64,000 bases of DNA from Dermanyssus gallinae (Eukaryota; Arthropoda; Arachnida; Mesostigmata; Dermanyssidae). A model generated the notes under the pieces. It saw nothing but the letters and a program-made list of their open reading frames with translations, did no database searches and had not been told where the DNA came from. Numbering within the stretch: the stretch's first letter is position 1; the number at the start of each line of letters is the position of its first letter. The DNA lies in NCBI GenBank assembly GCA_003439945.1, contig QVRM01000977.1, forward strand, positions 372,001 to 436,000, in the 5' to 3' direction. The position numbers and the translations under genes were made by a program. Below are positions 12,279 through 23,474 of the stretch, in pieces.

Positions 12279-12281
<3 letters not shown>
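11207..12281. mobile_element. Long-TIR MITE: 1.08 kb near-perfect inverted repeat
   Basis: Two arms of about 514 and 511 bp (11207-11720 and 11771-12281) are reverse complements of each other with few mismatches, around a loop of about 50 bp that is GC-rich. The termini are CAGGGTGTTGCAGG and CCTGCAACACCCTG. Each is bordered by TA, the duplication expected of Tc1/mariner-type transposases. No transposase is encoded; the open frames are mirror shadows of the arms. It is therefore a non-autonomous fold-back element, and a transcript across it would form a very long hairpin. Relics of the same family occur at 606-830 and 59930-60329. The right end runs straight into a (TA)n array. Confidence 0.9.

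Positions 12282-12282
<1 letters not shown>

Positions 12283-12314
<32 letters not shown>
12283..12314. repeat. (TA)n microsatellite at the MITE end
   Basis: The TA array starts in the TA dinucleotide that borders the right MITE terminus. A GTA-repeat follows at about 12340-12360. The span 12315-12966 shows no gene. Confidence 0.9.
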
Positions 12315-12320
<6 letters not shown>

Positions 12321-12966
12321 CCATCTAATTGATGACAATAGTAGTAGTAGTAGTAGTAGTTTTAATAAAAATCATTGGTTTACGAATATACACCATAGAC
12401 ATCGCATTTCCAGAGTTGAGACAGCGGAATTGCTCTTTCACTACGCTGAAGGTGATATCGGCCATTTTATTTTCCCAATCTAAGACGTGTTCTCTAGAAA
12501 CCGTCGTCTTCGACAGGTTGTACATCCTCTGTAAGTCCTCAAATTGATGACAATAGGTGTTTACAATATTTTACAGAAAGATTCACCCGCGATTGTACCC
12601 CGCCGATACAGAGGAACCTGAGAACGATGGCCTTAGACAAGGCGCGATCCCAAACCAATAAAGGAAAAACCTTCTTTTTTTTAGGGAGAGGGTGACTTCG
12701 CTTTTTGTCAAATCGACATCGCTCTTTGTTAAAATACTCTTACTAAAATGTTATACGGGTGTATCAGCAAAGAAAAAAAATATTTGTTTTAGGACGTTCG
12801 GCTAAAGGAGCACTTATATATGTAATATTGTAGAACACCTAGGGTTTTGACACCAAGATATGACGTACGCAGATGTTATTGGTTTTAAAACAACGTTTGA
12901 TGCAGTCCCTGGCGATCTGCTTTTATTTACATTTTGTGATTTTTTTTTCATTAAAGACCGAATGTA

Positions 12967-14286
12967 CATAGTGTGTTCAAAACGTATCGCGACTTTTGTG
13001 TTTTTTCAAAAATTATTCATTTATTCATGAATATCTATTTTGTCCCCTTCAAAGTAATCCCCATGAGATATTATACACTTGTGCCAACGGTTTTTCCAAT
13101 CTTCGAAGCACTTCAAATAACCATTTTTTTTTATCTTGTTCAGCTCCTCCTTCGATGCCGTCTTTATCTCGTCAAGCGTAGCGTAACGTCGTCCTTTCAT
13201 GGGCCTCTTCAGTTTAGATAACAAGAAAAAGTCACAGGGGGCCAGATCTGGGGAATACGGTGGCTGCGGCATCATTAGTGTGTTGTTTTTGGCCAAAAAC
13301 TCGCGCACAAGCAACGATGTGTGAGCAGGGGCGTTATCGTGGTGCAAAAGCCAATTTTTGTTCTTCCACAAATCCGGGCGTTTCTGGCGGATTGCTTCGC
13401 GCAAATTGCGCATAACTTGCAGGTAATATTCCTTATTGACCGTTCAACCCTGTGGCAAGAACTCATGATGCACCACGCCCCTGCAATCGAAGAAAACTGT
13501 CAGCAAAACTTTCACATTCGACCGAACTTGGCGCGCTTTTTTCGGTCTTGGTTCGTGCGGCAGCTTCCATTGAGATGATTGAGCTTTGGTTTCCACGTCA
13601 TAACCATAAACCCACGATTCGTCACCAGTTATGACCCTCTGGAGCAAATTTGGGTCGTCGCGGACAGAGTCCAACATCTCATTAGCAATGTTCATGCGAT
13701 GCTGTTTTTGGTCGCAATTGAGCAATTTTGGTACGAATTTCGCGGCGACCCGTCTCATGCCCAAATCATTGATAAAAATCGAATGGCACGAGCCAATCGA
13801 TATGTTTAGGTCCTCAGCAACTTCTCTAACGGTGATTCGACGATTGGCCAATACCATTTTCTCCACTTCATTAATTTTTTCGTCTGTTGTTGAAGTGCTC
13901 GGGCGTCCGGCACGCTCTTCGTCGTTCACATCTTCTCGGCCTTCTGAGAACATTTTGTACCACCGATAAACGTTGCTTCGGTCCAAGGTAGCTTCTCCGT
14001 ATGCCACAGTCAACATTCGGAATGCATCCGCGCACTTAATTTCGTTTTTCACACAAAATTTGATACAGGTTCTTTGATCCATTTTTTGAATAGGTAAAAA
14101 TCGAAGACGATCCAAAACACGTGCAAGCAAAGCAGCTGTCAACAATTAAGTGAACATTCAAAATGGCCGAGCTTGTCGGCATAAGTGAGAGACATGAGTA
14201 CCAACATAACGCCACAAAAAATCGAAATTCGAATATACGTAACCCGCGAAAATTCAAAAGTCGCGATACTTTTTGGACACACCTCG
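12967..14286 (-). mobile_element. mariner transposon with TIRs
   Basis: The 1320-bp element is bordered by TA on both sides (12965-12966 and 14287-14288). The terminal inverted repeats share GTGTGTYCAAAA.GTATCGCGACTTTTG. The outer bases CGAG on the right are diverged to CATA on the left, and there are a few internal mismatches. It encodes a single transposase on the minus strand. Excision and insertion at TA by cut-and-paste is the known behaviour of the family. With an internal stop in the transposase, this copy could move only if supplied in trans. Confidence 0.95.
13021..14082 (-). pseudogene. mariner transposase, one in-frame stop from intact
   Basis: The frame starts at ATG 14082 (MDQRTCIKF) and ends at the stop at 13021, giving 353 codons, which is a normal length for mariner. 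The N-terminal helix-turn-helix region (residues about 1-110) is followed by a DD34D catalytic core: GDESWVYGYD, then HHDNAPAH, then APCDFFLL, with exactly 34 residues between the second and third aspartates. The only disruption is TGA at 13444-13446, directly after FLPQG, where related transposases usually have arginine. A CGA-to-TGA transition at a CpG would explain it. The frame is open on both sides of the stop. An upstream ATG in the same frame (14145) lies outside the normal protein start. Confidence 0.95.
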
Positions 14287-14336
14287 TATAATAACCAATT
14301 CGAGATGTTTTGGCGTCCAACGTATCACAATTATTA

Positions 14337-14420
14337 GGGCTACAAAATGTTTTTTCGGTTTTGTCCGTAAAGAATCATTAAAAAATCCGATTTTTTTTGT
14401 AGACCTAATATATACGCAAC
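14337..14420 (+). repeat. Unnamed interspersed repeat, copy A
   Basis: About 85 bp beginning AGGGCTACAAAA and containing TTTTGTCCGTAAAGAATCATTA and TTGTAGAC are repeated at 60332-60416. A weaker echo occurs near 33305-33345. It is non-coding and could be the edge of a larger unclassified element. Confidence 0.5.
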
Positions 14421-14564
14421 TCACGCCAAAGAGGCCTCTCAAGCAATTGTTGTGACACAGGGTGATTAAGATAGCCCATTTTCAGTTTTAGTGTACGCGG
14501 CTAGCCTTGCAAAGTACCTCCGAGATGTAAAAGCCCTACGTGCTTTACGCAAAAGATTTAGTCA

Positions 14565-17475
14565 ATATATATATATATATATATATATATCAGACCCCTT
14601 GGGGCCCAACAAGGTTACCTGTCACCAATGCGGCCAGACCTTCGCCAGGCAAGGCCTCCGTAGACATGTTACGGTCAAACATGGGGGCGGGGGCGCCATA
14701 CCCGTCCCTAACGGGGCCATGAACGAGTCTAATCTAGACCTCACGGAGTACATCCAGGCCTTCATCAAAAATGGAAAACTGGTTCGTATCCTGCCCAAAG
14801 TGGTAAGGAAGTCGGTGGCTGACGCCCTGTCAGAGGTGTGCTTAAAGGTTGCCTCGGACAACGACGACGCCGCCTGGCTTGAAGTTTTCTCCTTCGCTCC
14901 AGTTGTGCTGAGGCTGCCGATAGGCTGCAGGGATACACGCTCTCTGGCAGTGGTCATTAGAAAGAACTTGGTGGAGTTCCGACGGGGTGTTCGGCTTACA
15001 GACCTGGCTCCCCTGCTTACCGCGGATGAGTCGGGTGGTAGTGCCGAGCGAAATCAGTCGATCACGCGGGCGGTGTCGGCCAAGTTATCGGACGGGGACG
15101 TGTCGGGAGCAGCCCGCCTTCTTCTATCTGACGACGTTATGGTCGATGAGCCAGCTGCCGCAGCGTCGTTACGGGAAAAGCACCCCCTCCGCGCAACCAG
15201 ACTTAAGCTGGCCGTCCGATCCCCCGTCACAACTCTTACCTTCATCTACGTCGGTCGAGGATGTTCGCTATGCGGTTGGATCATTTTCAAAGAGCTCGAG
15301 CGCTGGCCTGGATTTTATATGACCTCGGCTCCTACAGGATCTTCTTTCACCGACCCTCGGCTGCTCATCCGACGGACTTAGTAAGGCCCTAGCGAAAGTA
15401 ATCGACCTACTGCGATGGGGAGTTCCGCATCTAAGGTGGTGCCCCCTCATCTTCGGAGCGAGGCTGTTTGCATTGAAGAAGAAAGACGGCTCATTCAGAC
15501 CTATCGCCTGCTCTTTGGTACTACGCAGGATCGCGGCAAAACTGGCAGTGAGGGACTCTAGAGATGTTATTAACCTAGCGGTTGGGCCTCACCAGTTGGG
15601 TTTCTCGACCAAGGGGGTGCTGAAATAATGATCCATGCTACCAGGGCTTTTATAGACTCTCGGCTCGATCCATCAGTGTTGGTTAAACTAGATTTTAAGA
15701 ACGCTTTTAACACCGTCAGAAGGGACCACTTGTTGAGAGTGGTTGGAGACAAGGCCCCTTTCATTTATCACCAAGTAAAATCGGCCTACGGTGATCCGTC
15801 GCACTTGGTCTTACCCTCAGCACTGCTTATTTCGGCTGTGGGGGTTCAGCAGGGAGACCCCCTCGCTCCCCCTTTGTTTTGTCTTGCCGTTAAAGACTTA
15901 GTAAACTCACTTGAGAGTCCACTTAACCTTTGGTATTTGGACGACGGGATCATCGGAGGTAACATTGGTACTGTCTGCAAGGACTTAAAGAAGATATTAA
16001 GATTCGCCACATGCAGTGGGTTGGAACTGAACCCAACCAAGTGCGAGGTTCATATCATCCGGTCAGTTACAGCCGAAATATCCGCTATACAGAATCTACT
16101 TCCCGGTTGCCGCGTAACAGGCGACGACCTGGATCTTCTTGGGGTCCCCCTGTTCTCTTGCCACCTTGGACCGAAAATTGAACGAGGAAGAGAAAAACTC
16201 GAGATCGGTTTTAAACGTCTTCCCCAGCTTGGTGCTCACCGGAGGTTATACCTTCTACGCGCATGCTTCTCCGCGTCGAGGCTTAACTACCTGTTCAGAG
16301 GAATCAACTGCTCAGCCTTCTTGTCCTAGTTGGAGGAAATCAACTCAAAGCTGGGCCTCGCGTTGGAATCTATAATTAACCTGCGATTGCGAAACGACCA
16401 CTTAGTTCAGGCCTCTTTACCGGTAGCCAGAGGTGGACTGGGCCTGCCTGAAGCAATTTCACTCTCAGTCGCAGCACACATCGCATCCTTGCATTCGGCG
16501 ACTAGTGGCGTTAAGTCTATCCTGGACCCCCCATTTTTCAGGCTACACTCAAGTGGACTCAGGATGACGCCATCTCATTTTGTGGGTCTCTACCGGAGAC
16601 ACCTTCCCTTCAGCACGCGTGGTCGGGACTGGCAAACGAAGGTCGATGGAAAGGCTTATGGGACCGAGCAACTACGTTCACCGACAAAGCGAGGTTACAG
16701 GCGGTTTCCTCATCGGGTGCAGGTGCATGGCTGCACGCCCTCCCGAGCCCTCAGCTCGGTACCCTCCTGGACGACGAGTCTACACGAATACTAGTCGGGT
16801 TGAGGTTGGGGGCAGAGCTAGTCTCCCCACACCGGTGCAGATGCGGTGACGAGGTCGACTCACTAGGTCACCATGGACTTTCCTGTGCCCAGAGTTCAGG
16901 CAGAATCGCACGCCACTCAGCTCTGAACGAGACATTTAGCAATGGGCTGCGATCGGCAGGCTACCCATGCATTTTGGAGCCGTCTGGCTTAGTCAGAGAC
17001 GATCGAAGGAGACCTGATGGTATGACCCTGACTCCCTTTGAGCGGGGCCAAATGCTGGTGAGGGGCGCGACCGTAACCGACTCTTTAGCCCCCTCAATGG
17101 TCGGTACGGGCGCAACCCGCCCAGGACACGCGGTAGCCCTAGCGGAAGCAGCCAAGTGCAGAAAGTATTCAAGCATCGGTTACCCACACTTGTTCTCACC
17201 CCTTGCATTCGAGACATTGGGGGGGCCTGGGTTGCTCACGACAAAACTGCTCAAGGATGTCGGGAGAAAATTGGTGCTTGCAACAGGAGACAAGAGGGCG
17301 GGCGAGTATTTACTGCAACGTCTGTCATTAGATGTTCAGAGGGGGAATGCCGCTTCGGTGAGAGGTACCCTGGCTAGGTGGACCAGCCCAAGCCTGGACC
17401 TAACGCCTTGAGGTTTGCCCCAGCGGGCTGTGTACATGTTCTTACATCACGCTACACTTAAATAAATTTTGAGGT
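14565..17475 (+). mobile_element. RLE-type (R2/NeSL-like) LINE, 5'-truncated and decayed
   Basis: A (TA)n array (14565-14590) abuts the 5' end. The element runs through zinc finger, RT and restriction-like endonuclease, and ends about 65 bp after the stop in a short 3' UTR with AATAAA at about 17460. Unlike the 4.2 and 50.8 kb relatives it has no (TAA)n tail, so it is a separate family. No 28S rRNA or other known target sequence flanks it. Confidence 0.8.
14600..17411 (+). pseudogene. RLE-type LINE ORF: zinc finger, RT, endonuclease
   Basis: Domains in order: a C2H2 finger (C..C, 12 residues, H....H) at about 14625-14685; a linker with KLSDGDVSGAARLL near 15085; RT with motif A (KLDFKNAFNTVRRD, about 15690), motif B (VQQGDPLAPPLF, about 15845) and motif C (WYLDDGIIGG, about 15932); a CCHC motif (CRCG..HHGLSC, about 16830-16890); and the RLE core with RRPDG near 17010, LVRGATVTDS near 17055 and AEAAKCRKY near 17140. 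The related copy at 20.2 kb reads LVWDETV where this one reads LVRGATV, so the second catalytic aspartate is lost here. The reading frame shifts near 15230, 15610 and 16600. In-frame stops occur within 15320-15330 and at 16327-16329. It is inactive. Confidence 0.85.
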
Positions 17476-17504
17476 ATATTAGATTCCTTGGAGGACGCTT
17501 CGGA

Positions 17505-18640
17505 CTACTTAGAAGAATTGCTTCCGTTTTTTTGTGAAGCCAGTTTACGGCCTGGCACGCGGAGGTGTTGTCGGATATCCGCCAAGACTCCGTCGGCTGT
17601 TTCTTCGGGCAGATCCTTGTCACTGGCGGTAACGATCAGTGCCAGATCGTCTGCGTAGGCGATGGAATAAACTCCCGGGGGATGCAACAGTCTAAGTACT
17701 CGATCGTAGGTTATATTTCACAGGGTTGGTCCCAGTACAGATCCTTAGGGAACCCTGGCAGTAACGGCGTAATCAACGCCTTCGTATGTAGATGCTCAGT
17801 CCTTAAGATACGACGCTAGGATGCGTCGTAGGTGGGGAGACACGCCTTTGTTTCCGCCCGGTTTGCTATTAGTAAATTTCTTTGTGGTTCAGCTATGTTT
17901 AGAACTTTGCTGATAGCCGAATGTGTGGAGTGTAATCTCTGGTGAGAATTGTGTCTATCATGCGTTTGAATACCTTTGAATGGTTCTTTAGTGACCGTAC
18001 TGCTTAAGGAGGGACTGCATATTGGCCCAGTGCTTTCCTTGGCCGTATGCGCTCGGCCACGACTCTGAACTTTTGGAGTAAGATTGGTTCGAAGGTAAGG
18101 TCTGAAGTTTTTTCAAAGAGTACCGGTTCCGGGGGGGGGGGGGGGAGTCTTTGTGGAAGTCGCGTCACTTCTCAAGTGAAGACGGTGCGCATTTTGTTAC
18201 GCACGATCGTGGGTGGTTCCTTTCTCTCGGTAGCAGCGTTATAGGCACGAGTCCGCCTGCTTCCTTGGTTAGCTAATATCGTGCATTACAGATGCAAAGG
18301 TCCTAACGGGTTGTTCGTGGTCACGATACCAAGGACGACCTCCGTTGACTCTCCAATCCTGCCCAATTTCCGTTGCGTGGTTAAAATGCTTTGTCCGCTA
18401 CGGTACTCGAGTCTCCATTAAGATAATAGATTTATTGCACAGGCGAAACCAAAGGGGAAGATCTGTCGGCTTCACTCGGAGTCACTACGTGCGAGCGGCA
18501 ACCCAAAAAGACTGGCGTCGAGGGCTGCTTACAAATGATCAAGACAACTTTGTCGAGCGGCTGTCGGCGGTTATGCCTGCACCTATACCGCCAATGTTAG
18601 TCAGGTCGGTTAGGATCTCGATGTCAAAGGAAGCGACCGG
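17505..18640 (-). pseudogene. Decayed R1-like LINE RT remnant
   Basis: Minus-strand reading from about 17980 downward gives HSAISKVLNIAEPQRN, which fits the region after an H/Q-GFR..ST.DAI motif. Then comes RVP-stop-GSVLGPTL (motif B with its Q codon turned into a stop) and IAYADDLALIVTASD (motif C) near 17640. This is the same style as the R1-like fragment at 63.1-64 kb. Text farther upstream, to about 18640, may be decayed endonuclease/linker but is not secure. It lies directly after the 3' end of the RLE element on the opposite strand. Confidence 0.65.
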
Positions 18641-19102
18641 ATAGATTCACCCCGGTAATGCGGCCACTTAATCACGTAATTCGCTGGGCAGTTAACCAAT
18701 ACGCCTTGCCTCCAAGCTCTCTAACCGAGACCGAACGTGGCGTGCACATCCTTGAGCAGCTTTAGAAGAGAGTCTTTGTTTAAACCCGTTTTTTTCTGGC
18801 CCTAGAGGTCTCCGCAGTACCAACTGACCGCGATTGCAAGCTGATTCTGAGCGGAGATCGCGACCTTCTCCTTTCTTCGGCTGATCATGATCGTAAACCA
18901 CTCGTCATTCCGAAGCACGTATGCGTCATGTGACGCATACAACAAAACGCACATTAATTGATATAAAGTTATATCGGTGAATAGCAGATCCAGGCAGTTA
19001 CAACAATACGACGAATTTAATAAGTGCAGTGTAAATCGAAAAAAACAACATATCTTTATAAGATCATAGGTCCGTTTACAGGACATGCCACGCTCAAGTC
19101 GG

Positions 19103-19145
<43 letters not shown>

Positions 19146-19297
19146 TTACAAGCTAAAAACTGGCGTGATATAGAATCGGTTACGAACAAACGCAGGCAGG
19201 CAAATAAGGACGGATAGCCAGAGCTGTACCACGAAGATGACGCAAGACTCCTAAAATGTCATTGATGTTAATATTATTGTTTTTTTTTATCTTTTAG
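18641..19297. other. No gene seen
   Basis: Mixed sequence with a short minus-strand frame (18692-18901) that I do not recognise, and a (TA)n tract at 19107-19137. Confidence 0.5.
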
Positions 19298-19818
19298 TTG
19301 AGCCTTACAAAATACACGGTTACGCCGCCGGGTCACCTTGGCAGCGGTTCAACAAACAGCTCGTTTACATCGACGACGATAGTCAGCTTCGTAAGTGCGC
19401 CCTTCAAGTATCTCCGCCTACGCGAGGTGAATATCCATCCCTATTCGGCAAGCGGGCCGAAATGTCGTCCTTCAAGTCGCAATCGTTGGCAAACTGCGCA
19501 CTTGACGATGATCGACCGGCTACGGCTGTAGACACGGCGAATGCGAGCTGGGAAATCACTCGACAAGGCCGGTCGGGACGACCAGGCGATGTTCGCGATG
19601 TTTTGTTTCGTCATCCTGGCCTTATCCCAGTCTTGGCCGATCGGGTAAAGCGGTGCGTTCTAGCGGCTCAGCGGCTGCTGTGCTCTGCCGTGTGTGTGAA
19701 CACACGTGTACCGCCTACCTGGCCAATCTCGATCTCGAAAAACAACTCGATCATTCGCGAACGTGAGCAGAGCTCGATAAAGCTCGAGCCGAAAGCTTTC
19801 AGAGAAATTTGCTCGTAA
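19298..19818 (+). CDS. Possible exon of an unidentified host gene
   Basis: A pyrimidine tract (19279-19295) ends in TTTTAG and could be a splice acceptor. From 19300 one frame stays open for about 170 codons to TAA at 19816-19818, in a GC-richer block than its flanks. It begins EPYKIHGYAAGSPWQRFNKQ and contains DDD and DDDRPATAVD stretches and a positively charged middle. A strong donor-like GTAAGT at 19391 gives an alternative short exon, 19298-19390. I recognise no domain and no second copy in the window. Chance openness in GC-rich DNA cannot be excluded. Confidence 0.35.
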
Positions 19819-19993
19819 CGCAGCGGTCGTAGAGTGTCCGGAACAAAGAGCGCCACATGCGAGACTTACTCAATATCATCTTGATAAGCGGGCGGCCGCT
19901 AGTACATATACCTAGAGGTGCTGTTTACACAGATCTTCTGGTTGCATCATCCATTGTACTTGATATGTGTAAGTGCATTCATGTATAAGATAA

Positions 19994-19995
<2 letters not shown>

Positions 19996-20068
<73 letters not shown>
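19996..20068. repeat. (TA)n microsatellite, about 73 bp
   Basis: Pure TA array; a smaller one follows at 20186-20206. The sequence between 19819 and 20185 shows no gene. Confidence 0.95.
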
Positions 20069-20069
<1 letters not shown>

Positions 20070-20206
20070 GCATAAATCGATACGCAAGTCCAGCCATGTA
20101 CGCGTGCATCTGGGTTGCGGCGCCTGCTGATGAGTTAGCAAGAAAAGTGAAATTGCCAGACTAAAATAATTTATTATCTTTTGGTTATATATATATATAT
20201 ATATAT

Positions 20207-21045
20207 AAATTTGTTATGTTAGCACTTTGAAGTGAGCATATGTGCCCCGGACAGATGTTGCATTTCCTCGTTGAATGTCGAGCGACAGCCTCTGACGCAA
20301 TAATGCGGATGCTTTCGAATCTTCCGTTAAGGCTTCTACCTACGCGCTGAATCAGCTTGAGTATAAAGGGCCTAGACCTCCCATTGTCTCGAAAGCCAAC
20401 GGACAAATGAGTGCGAATAACCAGCAGCGCTAGAGTATTTTCTGCAGCTGTTAGCAGCTGATAACCTGGAAGCATGATCTGCTTAATACACATCTGCACT
20501 GATCTCAAAGGGGCTAATGAGTCGCTTACAGTTTCGTCCCAAACAAGCTTGCAGCCACGCTCAAAGGTGGTGAGAGTGAGACCGTCATGTTTTTTCCCTC
20601 GTTTTTGGACAGACTTCAAGGTTCCAGTACATACTGAAAGCCAGCGCTTGTCAGTGCGTGATCAAAAGTGTAATTTGAAGCGCAGTAATGTGCTCGTCGA
20701 CCTGCACTCAAGGCGCATGATAAGCCATGATGGGCCAACGCGTTCACGAGGTCACCACAATGACATCGGTGGGGCACGACTGGGTCAACATCGAGCCGCA
20801 GACCTGTGCTTATGCGCATCGCCTTCTCATCCATAGTCCCAATTCACGGCAGGGTAAAGCATGTGACCAAACCCCAGCCCCCTGACAACTAACGGCTCGA
20901 AGCCTGGCCTTATCAGCAACGGCAGGGGCTCTATCATTCAGGGTTTGCTAGTCGCTTTTCTTGCAAGCGAGCTGGCCAACTGTTCTGGTTAGCTCTATCA
21001 ACACGAGGGGAGTCGAATAAAAACGACAATCTGTTGGTCAGCAAT
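20207..21045 (-). pseudogene. RLE-type LINE, C-terminal endonuclease remnant
   Basis: The minus strand reads GAGVWSHALPC, then MDEKAMRISTGLRL near 20800, then the CCHC motif CHCG..HHGLSC near 20740. After a frameshift near 20620 it reads KKHDGLTLTTFERG, then LVWDETVSDSLAP near 20520, and continues to a decayed C-terminus by the (TA)n at 20186-20206. It keeps the WD that the 14.6 kb copy has lost, but the PD of the catalytic signature has become HD. It is a fragment of an RLE element distinct from the copy immediately to its right. Confidence 0.7.
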
Positions 21046-21514
21046 TTAAGTTTAATGTACTTATTATATATATAATAAGCTTTCCACGCCATCATTATCT
21101 AATATTGCCCTAGCCCTGTCCTCAGCCGGGCTTAATAGCGAGACAATTGCGGGTCCTGCTATTATGACCGCGTCCGGCACACCTTGATCGCATAGAGAGA
21201 CCGGGGAGCGTTACCTAGTCCTTTGCCACAGCGGTCAGCTTAATCTCTAGTATGGCCTATAAAGTGCCTGAGCTAAGGCCATTGCTGTAAGAGTTTAGAT
21301 GACGAGGACAGGTCGCATCATCTAAGCTGGCGTGTTAACCTCGTGGCTGAAAAGTAAGATCTAAAGAGAAACAGGCCGCAGCGGGCCCCTAAGTGGGGTA
21401 GCCTATCTGCGGCAAAGACCAGTTTGTTCTTACGGCCGGCTTATGCTTTTGCAATTCCGTCCGGCAACGTGGGTACGCCCGGCAGTTTAACTACACCTTC
21501 TGTTATTTGAATTA
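21046..21514. other. No gene seen
   Basis: The gap between two minus-strand RLE remnants. No frame or repeat could be assigned. Confidence 0.4.
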
Positions 21515-23240
21515 TTAATGAATCGGATTATTTGATAGAGGTGATCGTCTGCCTCCTTAACTACCTTTATTTCCTAGCTCTGGCTCTACCGAGCCGCCAA
21601 TATACGCAGCATTGTGTCTACACACCGCGAGCGACAATAGCTACTGTAGAAATTTACCTTTCCATCAATCAACCTTATCTGAGCACCGAGCCCACTCGTT
21701 GTCTTTACCTGAGTACCGAGCTTGCCCATGAATCTCTTCGCTGCCTTAATTACTGCCAATTGTGTCCACAGCGATGGATACAATGTTGTATCTCGTCTCC
21801 AGTATTTGGCATTTACGCTTCTTTACCTCTTACTTATGCTCGGCGACCCATCCTATATGACGGGGGAGGAGGGCACTGTACAAGACACTGTGGCATCTTG
21901 TACCAAACAGTTCCTATGGGCCCACAACGAGAATGTGACACAGTCGGGTATTTTGTTGTAATTCAGCCCCAGCCTTGGTTAAGCCAAACTACAACTTTGT
22001 ATCTGAGGCTACCCAGTGTGTGCTGCGTGGGATGTTCTACCTATGGGGCCAGAATCGAATATTTTCTCGGCTATGAACTCCCGTGCCTTTGACCTTGTGA
22101 AGTATATGGTGGATATCTAGTTCAACCAGCATCTCTAAAAGCTGACCCAACTCGAATAGCGACATAACGCAGAACACAGCAACCAGTCTCGCTGTCCGTC
22201 TCACAAGAATGCCCTGCTCCATAAATAACCCTTAAATAACTTCACTATGTATGTTTTTCGCGACATCATCGTGTGTCTCTAAAATGCGACGACAGTAAAT
22301 GGTGACAAGAAAGTGCACAACGTGCGGTTGCGCGTTGGTGAACCCAGACTGTATCTCCGGAGGCATAAAGCTGCCCGAGAATGCACTGCCGTTAGCATAT
22401 GAAAATGCATAACGTGAGAGTCGGTAACAGTACGCGCCTGATCCTTGCCTTAAATTCAAATAGGCCAGAGCTTCTGGTGAAAAGCGAGAATTTTTTAAAC
22501 TTCTCTGAGTGAAGTCTGACGTTCTGATGCTCTTAGCCAGGTGTCTGATGAGAGTTTATGGGTCTCGGCTACCTATCGTGGTGTCATGATCAGCCTGGTT
22601 TTTGGGCAAACCCAACCGGTCGAGAGCTGTCTGACGGGTGCCCGACCAGTGATGGTTGGCTTTCGGCTCTATGAAGGCAAGTCTTATACGCAGGCCCTGA
22701 AGTTATTTTACAGGTTTGCTATTAACATAAAACGGATATTAAGAACGCCTTTTAGCTCGCTTGAGGACTTTGGCTACTGCTGGATTATCGTTTAGCCACA
22801 GGATCCTCGACAGTTCTCCGAATGTTCATATTGCTGTCGATTAGGTGAAGTGCTTCCGTAGGCGTTTGCGCTGCTTTTTTACTTTCTTTTACAATACTTG
22901 TTTGGTAATTGGTTGGCTTTGCAAGAACCATTTTAAGTGGGCGCGGTAGCGGAAGATGACATATTCTTTTCCCCCTTTGTTATTACAGGTTGCGGAGAGG
23001 CGGGCTCTGCGACATCTACGTATAACTTTGCTTTCACCGGCGTTAATTTAATCGTAAATTTCAAACTCGTGTTTGGCATTAGAGATATCTGAGAGAAATC
23101 GTTTTTCAGGTCGCCTTTTTATGGATTCTGATACCTTTGGTAGTGGATGAACGTCTAACCATATTGCAATCCTTACATATTCCTGCTTTGGTTTAGTGTC
23201 CGCATATATACAAGTGTCTTTACGGCTGTTTAAAGCGCAA
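21515..23240 (-). pseudogene. RLE-type LINE, internally deleted and decayed copy
   Basis: The right-to-left order matches the 50.8-53.2 kb element. About 22740-23240 gives ORF1-like text (MVLAKPTNYQTSIVKESKK in one frame; ILWLNDNPAVAKVLK in another, matching SWLNENPSIAKVLEF there). About 22330-22400 matches the RT thumb (HSRAALCLRRYSLGS). About 21580-21870 matches the RLE C-terminus and 21515-21580 the 3' UTR. The catalytic RT core is missing between about 22740 and 22400, so this is an internally deleted derivative. Stops and frameshifts are frequent. Confidence 0.65.
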
Positions 23241-23474
23241 AGAACAGGCTGTAATTAAATCAAATGTAATTTATCTTCCACAATATCCGCGGTATGTAAG
23301 AACCATATCTACAGTCGGCCCATTAGGAGCTAAGAAAGTAGGTTTAATGACAGAACTGTATATCCCCGATGCATTCTAAAATTGGTTGGACAAATTGCGT
23401 TTCTTTGAATGCATTCTAATAGTTGACTACAAAAGGCCCCATTCTCTTATTCCCGCACGTTCTCTCTAGATCAT

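Noticed and set aside
15628..17411. Insertion of the RLE element into 28S rDNA, as for R2
   Set aside because: The flanks are (TA)n and an R1-like LINE remnant; no rRNA sequence is present.
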